Shown piece by piece: positions 10,358 through 22,249 of a DNA stretch of 64,000 nt. A program made the position numbers and the translations under genes. How positions within the stretch are numbered: the stretch's first letter is position 1; every line of letters starts with the position of its first letter. The stretch covers positions 62,001-126,000 of the forward strand of contig JADNYJ010000029.1 of NCBI GenBank assembly GCA_015501075.1, given 5' to 3'. Source of the stretch: Gymnopilus junonius. Lineage: Eukaryota > Basidiomycota > Agaricomycetes > Agaricales > Galerinaceae. Below the pieces are notes generated by a model. That model had not been told where the DNA came from and made no database searches. It saw only the letters and a list, made by a program, of their open reading frames with translations.

Positions 10358-12713
10358 ATGGCTACTATGAGGACACCCCCTCCTAAGCGCCAGGGCATTG
10401 CTTCAGTCGTTGCGCGTCCGGCTCGGCCAGCATGTCCCCGACCAGAGCAGAATTTTCTGCTGCTGAGAACTGGGCTCCTGGGAGCCTGAGATCTGAAGGT
10501 GACACCCGCTTGTACAGTGATGTTCTTGCTTCGAGACCCACCACCCCCTTGCAGGACAAGGAGGTAGTAGATAAAGCGGACTGATTAGCTACCGGTTTCG
10601 AGAATAAAAATAAGAAGGACATACCTCTGCATTTAGAACATAAGAAGAGTCTCTTTACTGACTCTGACAACGAACAGGACCCGAATGATTGGCCTGAGAG
10701 TGCACAGAAGTGGGTAACTGTGCAGCGAAAATGGCGATCCCTGCCCGAAAATGAACATTTGGGATTAGCCAAAGATTTGTTCCTGCAGCCTCGAGAACTT
10801 ACCAAGGAGCAAGATAATAAAACCGAAATCGCGGTAAATGAATCCTCTGATGACGAGGAAAAGAAACCTGCTCACTGCAAGAAAGCTAAGAAAGCTAAAA
10901 AAGCTAAGAAGAGACGCAACAGTTCCGTCTCTAGCAAAGCAGAGGGCCCATCCAAGCCCAAAGGAAAGGGATAGACCCCAGAGAATTCAGCGCCCTAGAC
11001 TTGAAGGGCATAGATGCCGATATTGAATTGCAGAAGGTGGCATTGGCATCATTCCAAAACAGCAAGCGTAATAAGAAACGCTCTGGTGATAAATCTAAAA
11101 ATATCACTGCGGTACAGCAACCCGCTAAAGGATCAAGCGCTGATCGTCGATCAGCCAATCCCAAAAATTCAACTTTGAAAAGTAAAGTCTTACCTGATAC
11201 GGTGAGACTTACAGCTCAAATTTACCCAAAGAGTGTTCTTGGAGCGGCTCTTAAGGAAGCTGAAAGGGTGGACTCACCTAAGCGATGGGTCTCCGTCAAG
11301 CGCACGGACCCCTCTGAGTCTTCCTCAAGCTCTGAGAGTGAGTCAGATTCAGAATCCTCTGACTCTGAATCTTCGTCATTGTCTTCGAGCTCAGACTCTA
11401 GTAGTGATGAGTCAAGTAGTGACTCAACGTCTAGTAGTTCTTCGAGTAAAAAGTCGAAAAAGAAAAAGAAGTCGAAGAGCCATCGTAATAATGACAAACT
11501 TGACTCTAAAAGTAACTTTAAGCCATTTAAGTATAATGGTCAGCCTATATTAGCTGATTACCAACGATTTCTTTGAGAAGCCACCTACTATGCAAAGAGA
11601 CTTCCCAAAAGGGATCATATAATTGTATTGTCTCATTTCTTAGATGGGAAAGCATACAAATTTTACAACCTCAAGGTTGCTAGCAAGGAAAAGAAATGGT
11701 CTTTAAAAGACTTCCTTGCTGGAATATTCGATTATTGTTTCCCAGTGAATTATCGCATGCAGATGCATCAGAAACTCAATCACTGCTACCAAAATAGTAA
11801 GACAGTCGAGCAATATGCTCACGAAATGGAACAACTGTTTGAAATAATTGGCGTTAAAGACAAGCACGAGAAGGTCATTAAATTTTGGTATGGCCTTCGC
11901 CAAAGTCTTCATGAGGCACTTTGGTGCTATGAATTAAATCCTGAGGTCTATACCTGGGATGAAGTTTTATCCAAGGCTCTCATAATTGAAGTCTCATGCA
12001 GTGATGGCAATAATAATGAATGCCGTGAAGGTACAGTTTTATTAAATCATGGAGATCCTTCTTGGAACAGAGGGCATAACTCCAATGCACCCTGCCGAGA
12101 TAGAAACTCAAAAGTGAACTCAAATAATTCAAAGAGTCATGAGAACAGGAATAGATCTCGATTCTCTAGTAGCGGACCCAGCAGATCTGGACTACCACAT
12201 AATTCTTTTAATAAAAATAGAATGGATCACCAACGGAATGGTAGCCGCCCAAATAATGATAGGGCTCACCAGGGACGTGACTACGTGAAAACCGAGCAGC
12301 GGAGCACTCCAAGACTCTCAGATAAAGAGAAAAATGAGAGGCTAGCACAGGGACTGTGCTTTGGCTGCAGAGAACCAGGTCACCTCTCGAGGAATTGCCC
12401 TACCAAAAATATGGTTAAGGGTGGTAACTCCAAACCTCCAGGATTATCCAATAATAACATTGAGTATGAATCCAGTGAAACTAGTGATGACCAGCCCATA
12501 GAAGTCTTAGATAGCTTACCTTTGGGTGCTATCTCCTTTGAAAATGAAAAACCAGAATCCGGGTACATCACACCCTCCTGGAAAAACCCGCCTTACATGC
12601 TACCCCGATCTAGCATAGGTGATTGCTACCTTATGGTAATCAAAGACCTGTTAGAGCAACAGGTACCTTACCCCGGAGATGAGCCAATAGACACTTTCGC
12701 GCCCAGGCTGTGA
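10358..12713 (+). pseudogene. gypsy gag, decayed
   Basis: Gag region beginning at ATG 10358. It holds a basic Lys/Ala stretch (KKAKKAKKAKKRRNSS), a long Ser/Asp/Glu run followed by Lys-rich KKSKKKKKSK (about 11320-11480), the capsid-like segment from 11578 (LSHFLDGKAYKFYNLKV..., KTVEQYAHEMEQLF) and a CCHC zinc knuckle CFGCREPGHLSRNC at about 12357-12398, which binds RNA. It is broken by stops at 10582 and 11574 and by frameshifts near 10410-10490 and 10970. The downstream stop at 12711 also reads as a converted Arg codon, since the sequence after it (FVLEYVNSARPYYIVKDLG) continues in the same frame. Confidence 0.85.
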
Positions 12714-15700
12714 TTTGTTCTAGAATATGTTAATTCTGCCAGACCTTACTATATAGTCAAGGACCTCGGTGCAAAATTGGAATTTCCTCTACCAATGGCA
12801 AGCATTGAAAATCGTCAATTTGACATTGTGAATTGGTATACTAAGCAGCTCTGCAAGGCAAGGAAATTACCTTTTACCAAAAATATAGGTTGTGGGATCG
12901 GTGATCCTCTATCTATTGTGGCAACTAATCTACTCACAGATGGAATTAATACCCATTATCCTAATTTAACAGAAGCATTTGACTCTGATGGTCACTTCTA
13001 TGTTCATCTCAAGGACCACGGGTCTTCGACTTACATCATAGAAGACACTGACCTTGAAATCCGAGTTGAGATCAATAATTTACTATTGAAAAGTCCCGAC
13101 TTCGACTTCGTAAGTTGGTACAGAAGGGTAATACAGCCTATCTATGATGAAACTTGTACCCTGCAAGCTCAGTATCGAGCCTCACAGATCTATGGTCGCT
13201 TACTAAGTGAGTCGACGTCTTCTTGTTCGGAAAATGTACCACCCAATTTGGAATCCATTAGTGACTCCAAAAGTGACATGTGTAGTGTCACTACCAGCGA
13301 GTGGGATCTGGACGAGGATCTTGACCCAGAGTCTGAGTATGAACTTTGCTCTGAGTCTGAGAAAATGCCTGACTTACAGGCTGTGAGTGATACTGAGTCG
13401 GAATATGATGAAAACCCTGAGCTTAGCGCTGAGGATGAGTCGGACTGGTCTGACTCTGACAATAGTATTGTCACAGACACAGATGTCATGGACGCATCCC
13501 CGCATGAACGCACTGCCTGCTGCCGCTGTTTGAATAGTCCACATGCATTTACTCAGTGTGAAATAAAAAATTGCACAAATAAAGTGTTCACCTCGGTAGA
13601 TGACGTGTCGCCCAAGCCTGATGACCGCTCCTGGCAAATGGGTGATATTTACGCAGAGCGCGCAGCTAGGGTACTTACACGCAGTCAACCGTACCCTGCA
13701 GATGACACTGAGGCACGAATACCTTGGTTTGATCATTTTCACCACCGCTTTGAGGTGGGACGAAGTAAAGATAATGACATACTTTGTATCTACGATAGTG
13801 TCCGAGAATTGGAGACTTGGCTTCATATTGACCGAGTTAGAAATCCTGCTTCTGCATGAATGCCATCCTGTGATCGAGCTGTTTGCTGCTCAGATTAACA
13901 GAAATAATTATGCCACCATTCAGCAGAATGCGGCATCTGTAAAAGATAAAAGTCGTATCTTGCCAAAACCCTTAATTGTCAAGGTGAATATTAATGGCAA
14001 TCCTGCTCATGCCTTGATAGATTCCGGATCCTTGGGTGATTTTATGTCTACCACTTTGGCAGATCAGCTTAAAGTTCCTCGGAATAATTTAAAGGAGCCA
14101 CTTACCTTGCAATTGGCGGTACAGGGCTCTCATTCACGGATAAATGCTCAGACGACCTGTGACTTTCAGTATCAAGGTATAGACGTAAAACGTACCTTTG
14201 ATATCATTAATCTGTCAAACTATGACTTGATCCTGGGTACGCCGTGGATTTGGCAGCACCGAGTCTGTATTGGGTTAAATCCAGCTCAAGTCATAGTAGG
14301 AAGTGATGTTTCCTTACCTATTAAAACTGGGGTTGACACTCGTCGAGTTGCCCACTCTGTGGATATAGAAGACAGCATAGAAGCCACTCAGAAGGAGCTT
14401 CAAAAATATGCTGAGCCATTGTGCAAAGACGTTTGGGAAATGGAATTACCTCCACTATGGGCAATTAATCATCAAATACCCTTGATTGATGAGACCAAGG
14501 CTTATCCTTGGAGGGCGTCTCATTGCCCTGAAGCGCTGAGGCCTCAGTGGCAAGAAAAGCGTGATGCATACCTACGAATGGGCCAGTGGCACCTAACTTC
14601 GGCGGTTAACATGGTTCCAATGATTTTCATTGCTAAACCAAGTAAGGATGGAAGTCCACCTGGCATTAATACTATTGTTGATATGCGAGAACGGAATAAA
14701 AATACCATTAAATTAGCTTCGCCTCTGCCTGACATTGATGGCATGTGCAGGAGGGCATCTAGTAAACCTTTTCAGTCCATCTGGGACCAGAAGGGGGCGT
14801 TTGAGCAAATACGTATAATTGATGAACATGTCGATCACTCTGCTGTAACAACTCCTGATGGAAATATTGTCAGTTTGGTGATCCAAATTGGTGATTGTAA
14901 TGGTCCTGCTACTTACCAGGCACTAATGAACCATCTATTCTCTGCTTATATTGGCAGGTGGATGGACGTGTACCTAGATGATATTGTTATCTATTCAGAT
15001 ACACTGGAGGAACATGTTGAGCACTGCAAAATCATAATGGATATTCTTGCATGTGAGAGACTTTACCTTAGTGTGAAAAAGCTCCAAATCTTGCAGCCGG
15101 AAATTCACCTTTTAGGTCGCATCATTGATGATAAGGGTATTCGGATGGATCCCGACAAAGTTGACTCTGTCGTCAACTGGAAAACTCCTACAAATAGGGA
15201 TTTACTACATGGGTTTCTGGGGTCCATAGGATATTTAGCTGATGATGTACCTAATGTCCGTATACCTATGGGTGTACTTAGTGCTCTGACGGGTGATACC
15301 GTTCCCTTTCGGTGGGGTTATACTGAGCAAAGAGCCTTCGAGGAGGTAAAACAATTAGTAAATGATGCTTGCAATCATAGTTGAGTTGCTCTGAATTACT
15401 TACCTGGGGCAGACCCTATTTGGATGGTCATGGATGGTTGTGCGACAGGTATTGCTGGCTTAATTAGCCAAGGACCTGAGTGGAAAACTGCAAAAATTGC
15501 TGCATTTTACTCCACTAAATTGAACTCTGCTCAGCAGAATTACCCGGTTCATGAAATAGAAATGCTTGCTGGTGTTGAAACTATGCTCAGATTTCGTGAA
15601 CTCCTGTTGGGAGCTCGCTTTTTCTGGATTACAGATCATAAGGGTTTGATTTACCTTCTGAACCAGAAAAACTTGTCTGGCCATCAAGCCAGATGGATTG

Positions 15701-17889
15701 AGAAAATTGGTGTTTTTGACTTTGAAGTCAGGTATATGCCAGGTTCTGAAAATGTCATCGCTGATGTGTTGTCCTGCATTTATTCCAATGACTCACCTGG
15801 AACTGTTCGCTCACGAAGCGAATTCACTTACCACGATGTCACTGATGATGACAAGATCATCACCGTCTCAGACCTCCCTGTAATTACGGGTCCAGAGGCA
15901 ATGGCCATATCTGTTCGGCGATCCTCTCGTCTTGCAGCAGCCAAGGAAAAAGCTCTGCCTGCACCTGCACCCGTGGCTAAGTCATCCGTTCGCCATGGCA
16001 AACGAATGGAAGGGGGGAGACCACACCACCAAAAATGAAAGCACCAAAAATGAAAGACACTAAACGTCAATCGAAAAAAGCATCTGCTGACAAAGAGACA
16101 TCCGAAGAAGTGCCTACTATGGACACAGCTAATCCAATAGTTGAAGAGTCAACTAATCCGATAGTTGAAAAATCAGTTGAAAACTCACCTGAAGATGAAC
16201 CTTATGTCCCAGAAGTGAGCTTTCTGAGTATGACCAATGATAGTCTACTCAATATCGTATCTTCGAGTAATGAAGGCATTGACTTACTTAAAGAATTTAA
16301 GAGTAAATATTCTGAGGATAAGTTCTTCAAACAAATCCTTGAGAAACCAAAAGACTATAAAAACTTTCAAGTAACTGAAGGAATTATTTACCTTAATGAA
16401 GGAAGAAAAAACCTTCTATGTGTTCCTAAGGTCCTAATTAATGGACGAAGTGCTCGAGAAATAGTTATCTCTGAGGCGCATTCCCTACTCGCACACCTAG
16501 GACCGAGTAAAACACTTGCTTACCTTTGAGACCACATTTGGTGGAAAGACATGGTCTCTGACACTAAAGCATTCTGTGAAACCTGTGTTACTTGCAGAAT
16601 GAGCAAGCCAAATAATCAAAAGCCATATGGATTATTAAACCCCTTACCGGTTCCCGCACAGCCTTGGGGAATCAATTGTGATTGACTTCGTAGGACCACT
16701 TCCTGAGTCAAGTGATCATAATGGGACTTATGATTGCATTACAGTGATAATCTGCTTACTTACTGCAATGGTTCATTTAATTCCAAGCTGAATTAATTAT
16801 AACGCAAGGCAGATTGCCGAGTTAATGTTTGCAGAAGTATTTAGACTTCACGGCTTACCTCGTAATATCATAAGTGATAGAGACGTTCTATTTACAAGTG
16901 TATTCTGGAATCACTTACATAAATTACTCAGAACATGCCTCCGAATGTCAAGCGCTTATCATCCTCAAACTGATGGGTCCACTGAGCGCGCTAACCAAAC
17001 AGTCACACAGATGCTCCATCAGTGTGTTAATAATAAACAGAATGACTGGGTGCTTAAATTACCTAGTATTGAGTTTGCAATTAACTTTGCATGATCTGAG
17101 AGTACAGGATACTCACCTTTCTTCTTAAATAACAGAAGACTCCCTAGAGCTATGATTTGGGACTCTGCACATAAAGAAGAATATCCTTCTATTAGAAACT
17201 TTGCACTTAAGAAAAAGCTTGCAATTATGGCAGCCCATGATAGTATTCTTGCCGCTCGAGTCAAGCAAACTTGTGACGCAAATCGAAAACGGTGGATCGA
17301 ACCTTTTATGGAAGGTGATCTCATTTATGTCTCGACTAAAAATATCACCTTCCTGAAGGGACTTTCTCATAAATTAATCCCCAAATTTATTGGCCCTTAC
17401 AAGATCATTAAAGACTTTGGCAATCATTCTTTTCAGATAGAATTGCCCTCTGACTTAAAGAGATGCGGTATTCACAATGTATTTCATGCATCATTGCTTC
17501 GCGTACATGTACCGAATGATGACCGGTTATTTCCCAGGTGTCTAGCATCTCAATTACCAACAGAAATAACTGCCGATGGTGAATGGGCAGTTGATGCAAT
17601 ACTGTCTCATAGCGGATCAGGCCGAGAGGCTATATTTAAGATATGCTGGAGGGCGGGAGACATAACTTGGCTCCCTTATGACCAGATCTCTGACTTACAT
17701 GCTCTTACATCATACTTAGAGCTTATCGGTGTTGACAAAGTAAGTGACCTTCCGAGTGGGAAGGGAAACCCACCTACTGATGATCCTCAGGTATTTTTGG
17801 GATCTCTACTCTTCTTAGAAGATGACTTTTTTCCTTCTATTCCCTCCCCACACTCGTCATCACTCCTTTTCCTACCTCATTCTATCACC
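12714..17889 (+). pseudogene. gypsy pol: protease, RT, RNase H, integrase, decayed
   Basis: An acidic spacer (12777-13859) is followed by a frame change near 13850. Then come an aspartic protease with ALIDSGSLGDFM, reverse transcriptase (VDMRERNKNT, active site YLDDIVIYS near 14971) and RNase H (FWITDHKGLIYLLNQ). Integrase follows, with an HSLLAHLGPSKTLAYL / CETCVTCRMSKP zinc-binding domain, the first catalytic Asp in IDFVGPLPES, then ISDRDVLFTSVFW and STERANQT. The C-terminal part has HKLIPKFIGPYKII and a chromo-like ITWLPYDQISDLHALTSYL. Stops lie at 15382, 16527, 16789 and 17092, and a frameshift near 16670-16682. No functional polyprotein can be made. Confidence 0.93.
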
Positions 17890-18699
17890 ATGCCCAAGTC
17901 CACCTCCAAAAGTCAATCCTCTCATCATGACCCCATTTCCAGACCTTCCTCAGCATCTGCTTCCCCTGCTCCTCTTGTGGCAATTCCAGTCCCAGGCCTT
18001 ACTCGGGCATCTCGCAACACCTATTATCTTTTGCTTCCCGATGAGCCATACTTCTCACACCTGTCAAACATTATCACTCTTACGGCGCATCAGATCGGTG
18101 CTATTATTGCCTATGACAAATCTCTCCGCTGCACCTCCGTCACTCAACAGCAGAAGTTCGTCGAGTCCCACGGCAAAATCCTTCCCATGCCCGCCGGCTA
18201 CCAAGAACTCACCACTGTCTTTGACAAGGCAAATGCTGGCTTTGGACTTAGTGGAATTCGCCCCTCGCGTGCTGGCCTCTTCATTGCCCCAAAACCGCCT
18301 ATCCTAGAGGACTTTGGCTTCACCAATGAGGACCTCGGCATTGCTACCCCCGCGCCTATCACGGCTATATTGAGAGAAGACCACAAGAATAAAATTCTAG
18401 CCAATACCCTTGTGTGTATTACTCAAGCCAAGGAATGTCATATTATGGAACGGAAGGCGAAGCAGCTAATTAAAGTGTCCGATCAACTTTACGACATGAG
18501 CAGGCACTTCGAGGGACCATCTACCATCACTCCTGCTCCCTCTGCGCCTATCACTCCCACTGCTAGCCCTCTGCCTCCTATCGCCGATGAACTGCTTCGA
18601 CCTCCCGAAGACCTTAACTTCGACTCGATGGACTTTGAAACTGACACTCCTCCCGAACCTTCTTCCAGCAAAGGCAAGACTTCCAAAAGCCGCAAATGA
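17890..18699 (+). CDS. Accessory ORF between integrase and 3' LTR, 269 aa
   Basis: An intact frame from ATG 17890 (MPKSTSKSQSSHHDP) to TGA 18699. It lies in frame with the integrase tail, with no stop between them. It begins Ser/Pro-rich, then has a conserved-looking core (GLTRASRNTYYLLLPDEPYF, LTAHQIGAIIAYDKSLR, a Cys-poor alpha-helical stretch, HKNKILANTLVCITQAKECH), and ends in an acidic/Pro tail with KGKTSKSRK. No signal peptide or membrane segment is seen, so it is not envelope-like. I do not recognise the family. Its openness in a copy whose gag-pol is full of stops is notable. Confidence 0.6.
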   Translation: MPKSTSKSQSSHHDPISRPSSASASPAPLVAIPVPGLTRASRNTYYLLLPDEPYFSHLSNIITLTAHQIGAIIAYDKSLRCTSVTQQQKFVESHGKILPMPAGYQELTTVFDKANAGFGLSGIRPSRAGLFIAPKPPILEDFGFTNEDLGIATPAPITAILREDHKNKILANTLVCITQAKECHIMERKAKQLIKVSDQLYDMSRHFEGPSTITPAPSAPITPTASPLPPIADELLRPPEDLNFDSMDFETDTPPEPSSSKGKTSKSRK

Positions 18700-18725
18700 T
18701 CTTCTTCGAAGACCAGGAGGGCGCA

Positions 18726-19010
18726 TGTAATGATCCGGTCCAGTTCTCCCATCCCGGCCTCACCGTCTCTTTCCTATAGTTAATCCTCTTAGTTATTCCT
18801 TTAACTCATCATGACTCACTCTCCTCGCTCTTTAGATGTTCCTAAAAAACTTCCTAATCATATGACTATCTACCTCTGGTATATAAACTGTCCGTCGTAG
18901 CTAGTCCTTTTTCTTTACAATTTATTCTTTATCCAGTTCCTTCCCTGTGTGAAACTTCTCGTGCGTTGAAACTTCCCCTTAGTCATCCAACTGAGGCCGC
19001 TTTCATCACA
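18726..19010 (+). repeat. 3' LTR
   Basis: 285 bp partner of the LTR at 9892-10176, with the same TG...CA ends and TATA box. It is preceded by the purine tract gaagaccaggagggcg that would prime plus-strand synthesis. Confidence 0.96.
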
Positions 19011-19015
19011 AATGC
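19011..19015 (+). repeat. Target-site duplication AATGC (right)
   Basis: Matches 9887-9891. Removing the element plus one copy restores the F-box reading frame across the junction. Confidence 0.95.
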
Positions 19016-20574
19016 GGACATCCTCTGGCTCATCTTCTCCCATAACGCCAACATGTTTAACCCAATAGAATACGACATCCACTCTCAAAAGAGTCTAACG
19101 GAACAATCTGCACTGGATACCACCCTCCTCACATCGCACGTGTGCCAAAGCTGGAGAAATTTACTTCTGGAATCACCCTCTATATGGGGACAGGTTCTAC
19201 GCCTTGATCGTCTGGATCAGTTGAGCAAGGAAGGGAGGGAAGAGATCTTGAGGCGCACTCTGGAGATAGCCCTTTATGCCTGATGGGATATGTGCCCAAC
19301 TCTCAAATTTTTGCCAGTGGCTTCCTCAGCCCACTCCTTTACACTAATTGGTCTAGAATACCAAAGATTCACATCTGATTTGCAGGTGGCTGGTCCTCCT
19401 TCGAGTCTTCATTCTGGGATGTATTCTTGCTCCCTGCACCCGCTTTGGAATGGTTTTCCGTTGACTGAATTAATGCGCCGAAGGGATTTTCGGCTGATGG
19501 TGACACTCCTGTTGCACTCTTTTCCAACCATGCACCACACCTCCGAGTATTACACACCAGTGTGTTAAACTTTAGTTTCAGGAGGCCAGAACATTGGATG
19601 GGCCAACTTCGAGATCTGAAGTTGAATACAGATGGAATGAGAACCGACCATTTATTGGACGCTATCAAACATATGCCTTTTCTCGAATGCCTCTATCTGA
19701 ACTTCATTTCCGGCCCTCAATCTCTCGACCCTCACGTTGTGCAGCCTGAATCTATACAGCTCCCCCGTCTCGTCAGCCTGCATCTTGAGATTCCTTTCCA
19801 TTCCGCTCTTGCCTATGCTCGCAGTATTAAACCTGCCAGACGCTGTACGTTGTCCTTTGTTCCCCGTTTTACTGGGCAATCCAATCAAATTCCAAGTGAA
19901 GCAGATTTTACTGCAACTATGGAAATACTTGAACGATATTCGGAGATTTATTTTTCAAACTCGACAGTAAATATCATCGATGGACGTCATCATGCTGCCC
20001 GATGGTATATTTTTTCCTCCAGGCTAGATGCTCTTCGCCAGATGTTCAAACCTTTCTCGTTGACCTGGAATCATTTTCGGGGTGGCCCGAGGGAACGGAT
20101 TCATCCCATTTGTTTGCCCCGTTTCTGAACTGAAACTTATCAGCTGTTAAGGAATTCTACTTGAGACTAGGAGGATTTGACAGCCATGCAATACAGTCCA
20201 ACACAGCAGCATTTATTAAATCTTTATCATCGGTCGAAACACTCAACGTAGGCTGGAATGGACTAAAATTCCTCACCAATCATGAAGACATTCAAGAGGG
20301 TAATCCACACATGTTTTTCCCTCGACTTCAAAACTTGCGGCTTGCTTTGACATGCATGCCTGCCGAAGAATACGTACCTCTCTTCCGGAGGTTTTACGAA
20401 TCTAAGAAGACCAGAGGTGCTCCATTTCGGATTTTAGATATCGGAAAAAATCCATTTATCAGTTGGACTTTTCTGGAAGAGGCATACGGTTTGAAAGTAA
20501 CATGGGAAATTGACAACATATCGTCAGAATATTTGTGTGGTTCTGGGGACCAGGCAAGGCTACATTTTAAGTAA
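19016..20574 (+). pseudogene. F-box protein gene, 3' part (after gypsy insertion)
   Basis: Continues the gene begun at 9743: DILWLIFSHNANMF, VCQSWRNLLLESPSIWGQV, then LRR-like segments typical of these fungal proteins (LLYTNWSRIPKIHI, FLLPAPALEWFSV, MGQLRDLKLNTDG, FLECLYLNF, LRLALTCMPAEEY). Independent lesions follow. There is a one-base shift near 19274-19280 at ALY/CLMGY, a TGA just after IPKIHI (about 19378), a TGA after EWFSVD near 19475, and shifts near 20098-20150 before the final open stretch 20161-20574. The gene was therefore decaying apart from the transposon. It is related to the short remnant at 47244-47410. Confidence 0.75.
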
Positions 20575-20706
20575 GTTTGCTCAGGTAACTTTCGGTGCAG
20601 ACTGATATCAGCATTACGTCTTATTTAGCAGCTAACATTTAACATTCGACTGTAAGTGTAGTGTTCCAAAAAAAATTCTAAAGCTATATTTGCTACTAGG
20701 GTGAAT

Positions 20707-22249
20707 TCACGGTGATCCCTTCGCATTCGAATCACCAAAGCGATCAACTTCCCACCCATTTTCCCTATAATCTTTCCAGAGCTCCTCAAATTGCTTCACC
20801 TGACCCCAGATGCGCTTCCTATTCTTCATCGAATCCGATGCGAAACAGCACTTGACGAAATAATACCAAGGAAAGTCAGCCCGATCAAAAGGTATCATTG
20901 CCGGGGTTATTGTCTCTTTCTCTTTGTTTGTCGTTCCAACACCGGCATCAATCTTGGCATGGCCATGGAGTAGAAAGGTTGTGACAGCCTCATATGCTTT
21001 TTTCTCTTCACCTAGCATAGAGGCTACTGGCTTCGTCCAGAATAAACAACCAGAAGGAGAGCTGGTCATGGCTCGCAATGTGCGATTCAGGAACAAAGGA
21101 GATGTAAGGGTGTTGTATAACCATTTCGAAGTACGTGCCAGAGTTAAATATGTCGGAAGGCTATCTGAAAGTTGGATAATTTCGAATAGCATATCGCTCG
21201 GTAAGCATGCTAGCATATCGGACGGGATTGCAGACAGCGGGAATTTTGAAAGGGAGTCGTCGACTGTGAAATTCTCGCTGGCCGTAGGCCATCTATTATC
21301 ATTATTCTGAGCGTCCTTCGTAAATCACCATAAGAAATGGAATCTCACATGTCCGGGGCGTAAAACATCCAGGAACGACAATCGCGAGTAATCGACTCCA
21401 GAATTTCTTCTGGTGATTCATTTTGTCATATGGAAGCTGATGTGTGTTTTGGAACATAAAGATTTTCGGAAATCTGGTCTTGGTATTGATCCATTAATGT
21501 ATCCTCGATGCCATCATAGTTGATGTAAGGCAGAATTCCACCATGCCACCCTGGTGGTTGATTAGCATATTTACTGGCAAAGAAAACAATACATCACACG
21601 TACATCGCCCATCCTTTCTGGAATTTACAACTTCATACAGCTCACCGGCAAAGCTCAGTTGACGATCATGCTGCGGTGGAGGGAAGCGACCAAAATCAAG
21701 CCATGCCTGGAGATAACGGAAACAGCCCTCTGAAAGGAAGAAGTTCCCAAACATGCTGTCTTCAAGCCCATTATGATCCAAGTTGATGTTAGACGAGGTG
21801 TTGGAGAATTTTTTTTCTATTGATTGAATGGCATTTCCGGCCTCATCCACAGCTCGATGAATGATACACGAAAATACTCCATATTGGGGACCTGAGACAA
21901 GTCGAACCTCCACGCCTTTTCCATCTGGTATTATTGCCTTATATTCATTGCCCATGCGAAAATTTTCATGTGACATAAGCGACTCAGATCCAACTGCGAT
22001 GCAATTTTCGAACCCTTCCCAGTGCCATCTTGGGGAATTTGGGTCACCAGGAGGGTCCATCTCAAGAATCTTTTCGAGCATGTCTCTTAGAGTGTCTTCG
22101 TCCATCTCCATGTCGTCCAGTAACGAAGGGTCGTAGTCGATTATTTTCGTTGTTAAATCGTCAGCACCTGTGATCGGATCGGCATATATGTGGTGAGGCG
22201 GATCGGGAGCAATACCACAGAGAGGGCATAGCTCATCCCAGCCCATCAT
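20707..22249 (-). pseudogene. Central-F-box protein, paralog A, with nonsense codon
   Basis: Same family as 22694-24224 and 49128-50660. Exons on the minus strand are 22249-21604, 21550-21349 and 21292-20707. It starts MMGWDELCPLCG with a C-x2-C pair. The acidic YDPSLLDDMEMDEDTL block, FGNFFLSEGCFRYLQAWLDF and GELYEVVNSRKDGR follow in exon 1; RDCRSWMFYAPDM ends exon 2; the F-box (CLPSDMLFEIIQLSDSLPTY) is early in exon 3; and the tail reads RIWGQVKQFEELWKDYRENG. In exon 2 a TGA at 21428-21426 replaces the Arg of copies B and C (ASI-R). Exon and intron positions are otherwise conserved. It may be a recent pseudogene or an error at a CpG (CGA to TGA). The ligand-recognition function is unknown. 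Confidence 0.7.

Larger units (their letters stand above)
9892..19010 (+). mobile_element. Complete Ty3/gypsy LTR retrotransposon, 9119 bp
   Basis: The element is bounded by two 285-bp LTRs starting TGTAA and ending CATCACA, with the 5-bp duplication AATGC. The internal order is gag (coiled and Ser/Lys-rich, CCHC knuckle), protease, reverse transcriptase, RNase H, integrase and a chromo-like tail, so it is gypsy and not copia. An additional ORF lies between integrase and the 3' LTR. A purine tract at about 18706-18720 serves as polypurine tract. The copy is dead: gag-pol has several frameshifts and seven in-frame TGA stops (10582, 11574, 12711, 15382, 16527, 16789, 17092), each at a place where Arg fits the surrounding sequence. 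Counting by eye, the LTRs differ at 7 positions, so the insertion is not very recent. Confidence 0.97.

Noticed and set aside
11222..11497. Minus-strand frame rich in Glu/Asp/Ser
   Set aside because: Shadow of the Ser/Asp/Lys-rich gag segment on the plus strand.
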